Below, piece after piece: positions 41,405 through 43,824 of a stretch of DNA of 43,824 nt. Every line of letters begins with the position of its first letter. The first letter of the stretch is position 1. Under the pieces are notes generated by a model that worked only from the letters and a program-made list of their open reading frames with translations, was not told where the DNA came from and made no database searches. The DNA comes from Rubellimicrobium roseum. GTDB lineage: Bacteria > Pseudomonadota > Alphaproteobacteria > Rhodobacterales > Rhodobacteraceae. The translations under genes were made by a program, and so were the position numbers. The stretch is from contig NZ_VDFV01000031.1 in the NCBI RefSeq assembly GCF_006152145.1, forward strand, positions 1 to 43,824, in the 5' to 3' direction.

Positions 41405-41746
41405 ATGCGCCTCTCCTACCTCCTTGTCCTCCTGCCCGCGACGGTGAGCGCGGTCTTGGGCGGAGCGGCCTATATAAGGCCTGACAGTGGCGTGGACGGC
41501 ACCGGGGGGGCGCTCCTGGCGCTGGCCGGAGCGGTGGCGGTGGCGGTAGGGGCGCTCATCGCCCTGACGGCTGTGCTACGCGGGGCGCTGCGCGGCGTCC
41601 TCGACGCGCTCCTGTTCCTCGGCGCGGCCTTGACCGCGGTCGCGGCCTGGTTTCTCATGCAGGACGCCTTCGCCGCCGCCATGGCGCTGGCCGCACTAGG
41701 GGTTCTGATCGCCGTTCTCCTTCGCCCGCGCAGGAGGCTCGCCTGA
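41405..41746 (+). CDS. Small four-helix membrane protein coupled to the PQQ dehydrogenase
   Basis: A 113-residue hydrophobic protein with about four helices (LSYLLVLLPATVSAVLGGAAYI, GALLALAGAVAVAVGALIALTAVL, VLDALLFLGAALTAVAAWFLM, AFAAAMALAALGVLIAVLL) and an Arg-rich tail. Its stop overlaps the start of the PQQ dehydrogenase (TGATG). Membrane glucose dehydrogenase (Gcd) carries an N-terminal helical anchor of similar kind; here that anchor appears to be a separate protein. This is inferred from position and topology, not sequence similarity. ATG 41405 was chosen as the hydrophobic segment starts there; ATG 41354 is possible. Confidence 0.7.
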   Translation: MRLSYLLVLLPATVSAVLGGAAYIRPDSGVDGTGGALLALAGAVAVAVGALIALTAVLRGALRGVLDALLFLGAALTAVAAWFLMQDAFAAAMALAALGVLIAVLLRPRRRLA

Positions 41747-43638
41747 TGCGCCAACTCGCCGTCCGGCCCCTGCTCGCCCTTGTCCTTCTCGGCTCGCCCG
41801 CCCTGGCCGAGCAACCGGTCTGGGACAGCTTTAACGGCAATCTTGCCGCGACCAAGTTCGCCGATGTCACGAGCTTCACGCCCGAGACGGTGGGCCGGCT
41901 TGAACGCGCCTGGGAGGTCCAGACCGGCGACGTGTCCGACGGCTCGGGCGAGCTGCCCGAGACGGTCTGGTCCGCCACCCCCATCTACGCGAACGGCACG
42001 CTTTATCTTGGCACACCCTTCTACCGCATCCTCGCACTCGACCCGGCGACGGGGGTCCAGAAGTGGAGCTACGACAGCCAGTCCACGCTCGAGGCGCTGA
42101 CCCAGCCCGCGCTCAAGAACCGTGGCGTCGCCTACTGGGAAAGTGGGGCGGCAGAAGCCTGCGGGAAGCGGGTCTACATCGGCACGATGGACGCCACGCT
42201 TCATGCCGTGGACGCCGACACCGGGGAACCATGCGCCGATTTCGGTCAGGGTGGCGTCGTTGATGTGAACCAGTGGAACGACGTCAACGACCGCTTTCCG
42301 TTCTCGCTCCTCCAGCCGCCGACGGTGGTGGGCGACACGCTGCTTCTGGGCTGGGCGGGCAAGGATTGGGAATACACCGTGGCGCCGCCGGGCAACCTCC
42401 TCGCGCTCGATGCTCGCACGGGCGAACTGCTGTGGGAGACATCCTTTATCCCTGAGGAGATGGTCCAGCAGACCGGCACCGCCAACATCTGGACGTCCAT
42501 GGCCGCCGACCCGGAGCTCGGGCTAGTCTACGCGCCCGTGTCCTCGCCATCCCCCAACTACTGGGGAGGCAACCGGCTCGATGACATCCCGCTCGCGACC
42601 TCCATCACGGCGGTGGACGTGGCGACGGGCGAGGTTCGCTGGAGCCGCCAGATCGTCCACCACGACATCTGGGACTACGACACGCCCTCGGCTCCCGTCC
42701 TCGTAGACATCGACCGCGGCGGAGAAACCATTCCCGCTCTCGTGCAGACAACCAAGCAGGGCTTCCTCTTCGTCCTCGACCGCCGCACCGGCGAGCCCGT
42801 CTTCCCGATCGAGGAGCGCCCCGTTCCGCCGTCGGACGCCGAGGGCGAGGTCGCCGCGCCCACCCAGCCCTTCGTGGATCTGCCGCCCCCGACCGTAGAC
42901 GTGTCCGACATGCCCGAGGTCTGGGGGCTGGCCGACCTCCTGAGCGGTGGGCAGTGCTCGGAGGACCGCGAGACCTACCGCTACGAGGGGCCTTTCACGC
43001 CCCCGTCGGAGCAGGGGACCTTCATGTATCCGGGCACCGCGGGCGCCAACAACTGGGGTGGCCCGGCGGTCGATCCGGTGAACGACGTGCTCTACATCAA
43101 CTCGATGCGCATTGTGCAGGTGATCCGCCTGATCCCACGCGCCGAATACGAGGAGGTCGACGGCGGCAGCGGCAACGAGGAGGGCTACTACCCGCAGGAG
43201 GGATCGCCCTACGGTATCCACCTGACCGAATGGCGCACGTCCCTCGGCCTGCCCTGCTGGGAGCCGCCCTACGGCACCTTCTCGGCCTACGACCTGCGCA
43301 CGGGCGAGCGGCTCTACGAGGTGCCCTTCGGCCTCTCGCAGCAATGGGGCTTCTACGGCCTGCGCGACTGGGGCTCGCCCACGCTGGGGGGGCCGGTGGT
43401 GACGGCGGGGGGCGTCATCTTCATCGGTGCCTCGATGGACGCGCGGGTACGTGCACTCGACGCGGCCACGGGCAAGGAGATCTGGTCCGATCTCGTGGAG
43501 GCCCCCTCGGTCGCCATCCCGGCCGTCTTCACGCACGAAGGCGTCGATTACGTGGTCTTCGTCGCGGGCGGCAACTCGATCCTAAAGCCCGAGGTCTCGG
43601 ACCAGGTCGTGGCCTACCGGCTTCCGGCTGGCGAATAG
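41746..43638 (+). CDS. PQQ-dependent glucose dehydrogenase-type quinoprotein (secreted domain only)
   Basis: A 630-residue protein with a signal peptide (MRQLAVRPLLALVLLGSPALAEQ) and an eight-bladed quinoprotein propeller: WDSFNGNLAATKFADVTSFTPETVGRLERAWEVQTGD, ATPIYANGTLYLGTPFYRILALDPATG, IVHHDIWDYDTPSAPVLVDI (H305-H306-D307), AGANNWGGPAVDP, and LGGPVVTAGGVIFIGASMDARVRALDAATGKEIW. It best resembles the periplasmic part of membrane glucose dehydrogenase (Gcd) and lacks its N-terminal membrane domain. Related enzymes oxidise aldoses or polyols and reduce ubiquinone. It is translationally coupled to the small membrane protein upstream. A weak hairpin (CGGTCG..CGACCG) after the stop may be a terminator. 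No PQQ-synthesis gene is in the window. Confidence 0.88.
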   Translation: MRQLAVRPLLALVLLGSPALAEQPVWDSFNGNLAATKFADVTSFTPETVGRLERAWEVQTGDVSDGSGELPETVWSATPIYANGTLYLGTPFYRILALDPATGVQKWSYDSQSTLEALTQPALKNRGVAYWESGAAEACGKRVYIGTMDATLHAVDADTGEPCADFGQGGVVDVNQWNDVNDRFPFSLLQPPTVVGDTLLLGWAGKDWEYTVAPPGNLLALDARTGELLWETSFIPEEMVQQTGTANIWTSMAADPELGLVYAPVSSPSPNYWGGNRLDDIPLATSITAVDVATGEVRWSRQIVHHDIWDYDTPSAPVLVDIDRGGETIPALVQTTKQGFLFVLDRRTGEPVFPIEERPVPPSDAEGEVAAPTQPFVDLPPPTVDVSDMPEVWGLADLLSGGQCSEDRETYRYEGPFTPPSEQGTFMYPGTAGANNWGGPAVDPVNDVLYINSMRIVQVIRLIPRAEYEEVDGGSGNEEGYYPQEGSPYGIHLTEWRTSLGLPCWEPPYGTFSAYDLRTGERLYEVPFGLSQQWGFYGLRDWGSPTLGGPVVTAGGVIFIGASMDARVRALDAATGKEIWSDLVEAPSVAIPAVFTHEGVDYVVFVAGGNSILKPEVSDQVVAYRLPAGE

Positions 43639-43754
43639 CGCTGGACTCCGTCGGTCGAGGGGCTCGCCGACCGTCACGGAACATCTTGTCACAGTCCGAC
43701 AGAAGGCCAGCGAACTTCTGAGAGACGCCTTGCTTAAGCTTTTCCGGATCGCAC

Positions 43755-43824
43755 GGCATTGTTGCGGAACTCGACTGGAGGCCGAGGTTGCCCCTTTCCC
43801 CTTCAGGTCAGGCGACGCGCGTGA
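43755..43824 (-). mobile_element. Terminal 70 bp of an insertion sequence (right edge, body outside window)
   Basis: The inverted partner of bases 1-70, with 62 of 70 matches. Read rightward it begins GGCATTGTTGCGG at 43755, the expected outer tip of an IS5-like element, and runs to the window edge. Between the dehydrogenase stop (43638) and this point there is no recognised gene; an apparent minus-strand ORF starting at 43759 begins inside the IS tip and is probably spurious. Confidence 0.6.

Noticed and set aside
43529-43759. A minus-strand ORF beginning MPCDPEKLKQGVSQKF near the right edge, possible transposase start
   Set aside because: Its start lies within the IS tip (which begins at 43755) and the frame then runs antisense into the dehydrogenase; no transposase motif appears.
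1-43824. A linear plasmid with terminal inverted repeats
   Set aside because: The repeats are only 70 bp, imperfect, and look like IS tips; there is no replication, partition or telomere-resolvase gene.
1-43824. CRISPR array, tRNA or rRNA genes, phage genes
   Set aside because: No regularly spaced direct repeats, no tRNA-like cloverleaf and no rRNA, capsid, portal or integrase sequence was recognised.

Overview
The window is about 43.8 kb of very GC-rich, densely packed DNA with alphaproteobacterial gene content: CUT1-type sugar ABC transporters, AmpR/class A beta-lactamase, a PaoABC-type molybdo-aldehyde oxidoreductase, ExoD and PQQ dehydrogenases. A Rhodobacterales/Paracoccaceae-like genome is the most likely source, but this is inferred from gene content and style only. 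No rRNA, tRNA, CRISPR array, replication gene or intact transposase was seen. Both window edges (1-70 and 43755-43824) carry the same 70-bp sequence in inverted orientation, 62 of 70 bases identical. Each copy reads outward from an inner GGC[G/A]TTGTTGCG, so each edge looks like the end of an insertion sequence whose body lies outside the window.

Left part (70-8.2 kb): a frameshifted NAD-epimerase remnant; a divergent ampR-like regulator and Tat-exported class A beta-lactamase; the first ~60 codons of a TonB-dependent receptor cut off at the end of the beta-lactamase gene; the four-gene siderophore-type ABC importer to which that receptor probably belonged; then DUF2218, a small membrane protein and a DUF6152 secreted protein.

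Middle part (8.5-27 kb): first a decayed sugar-acid block (alpha/beta-hydrolase fragment, 3' half of galactonate dehydratase, broken dihydrodipicolinate-synthase-type aldolase). Next is an intact GntR/FCD regulator with a perfect 15-bp palindrome upstream, followed by a Cys/Met-metabolism-type PLP enzyme and a complete sugar-type ABC importer. The second catabolic unit has a LacI regulator divergent from a Gfo/Idh/MocA dehydrogenase and a TIM-barrel sugar isomerase/epimerase. A second LacI regulator with two tandem operators comes next, then a second complete importer and a cytoplasmic GH127 enzyme. Together they suggest import and intracellular cleavage of L-arabinofuranosyl-type oligosaccharides or glycosides, with oxidation/isomerisation of the product.

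Right part (27-43.7 kb): about 0.9 kb with no recognisable gene; a PoxB-like ThDP enzyme divergent from ExoD; a secreted sorbosone-dehydrogenase-type protein fused to a PEBP/YbhB domain; a four-gene operon of a catalase-like protein plus PaoA/PaoB/PaoC-type subunits; a decayed MocA cytidylyltransferase that may once have supplied the cofactor for that oxidoreductase; DUF421 and DUF2254 membrane proteins; a broken MscS channel gene; and a two-gene unit in which a four-helix membrane protein is translationally coupled to a secreted PQQ glucose-dehydrogenase-like domain, as if membrane glucose dehydrogenase had been split in two.

The overall impression is an accessory, IS-bracketed region for carbohydrate and aldehyde oxidation and nutrient uptake, with intact operons beside at least seven gene remnants.
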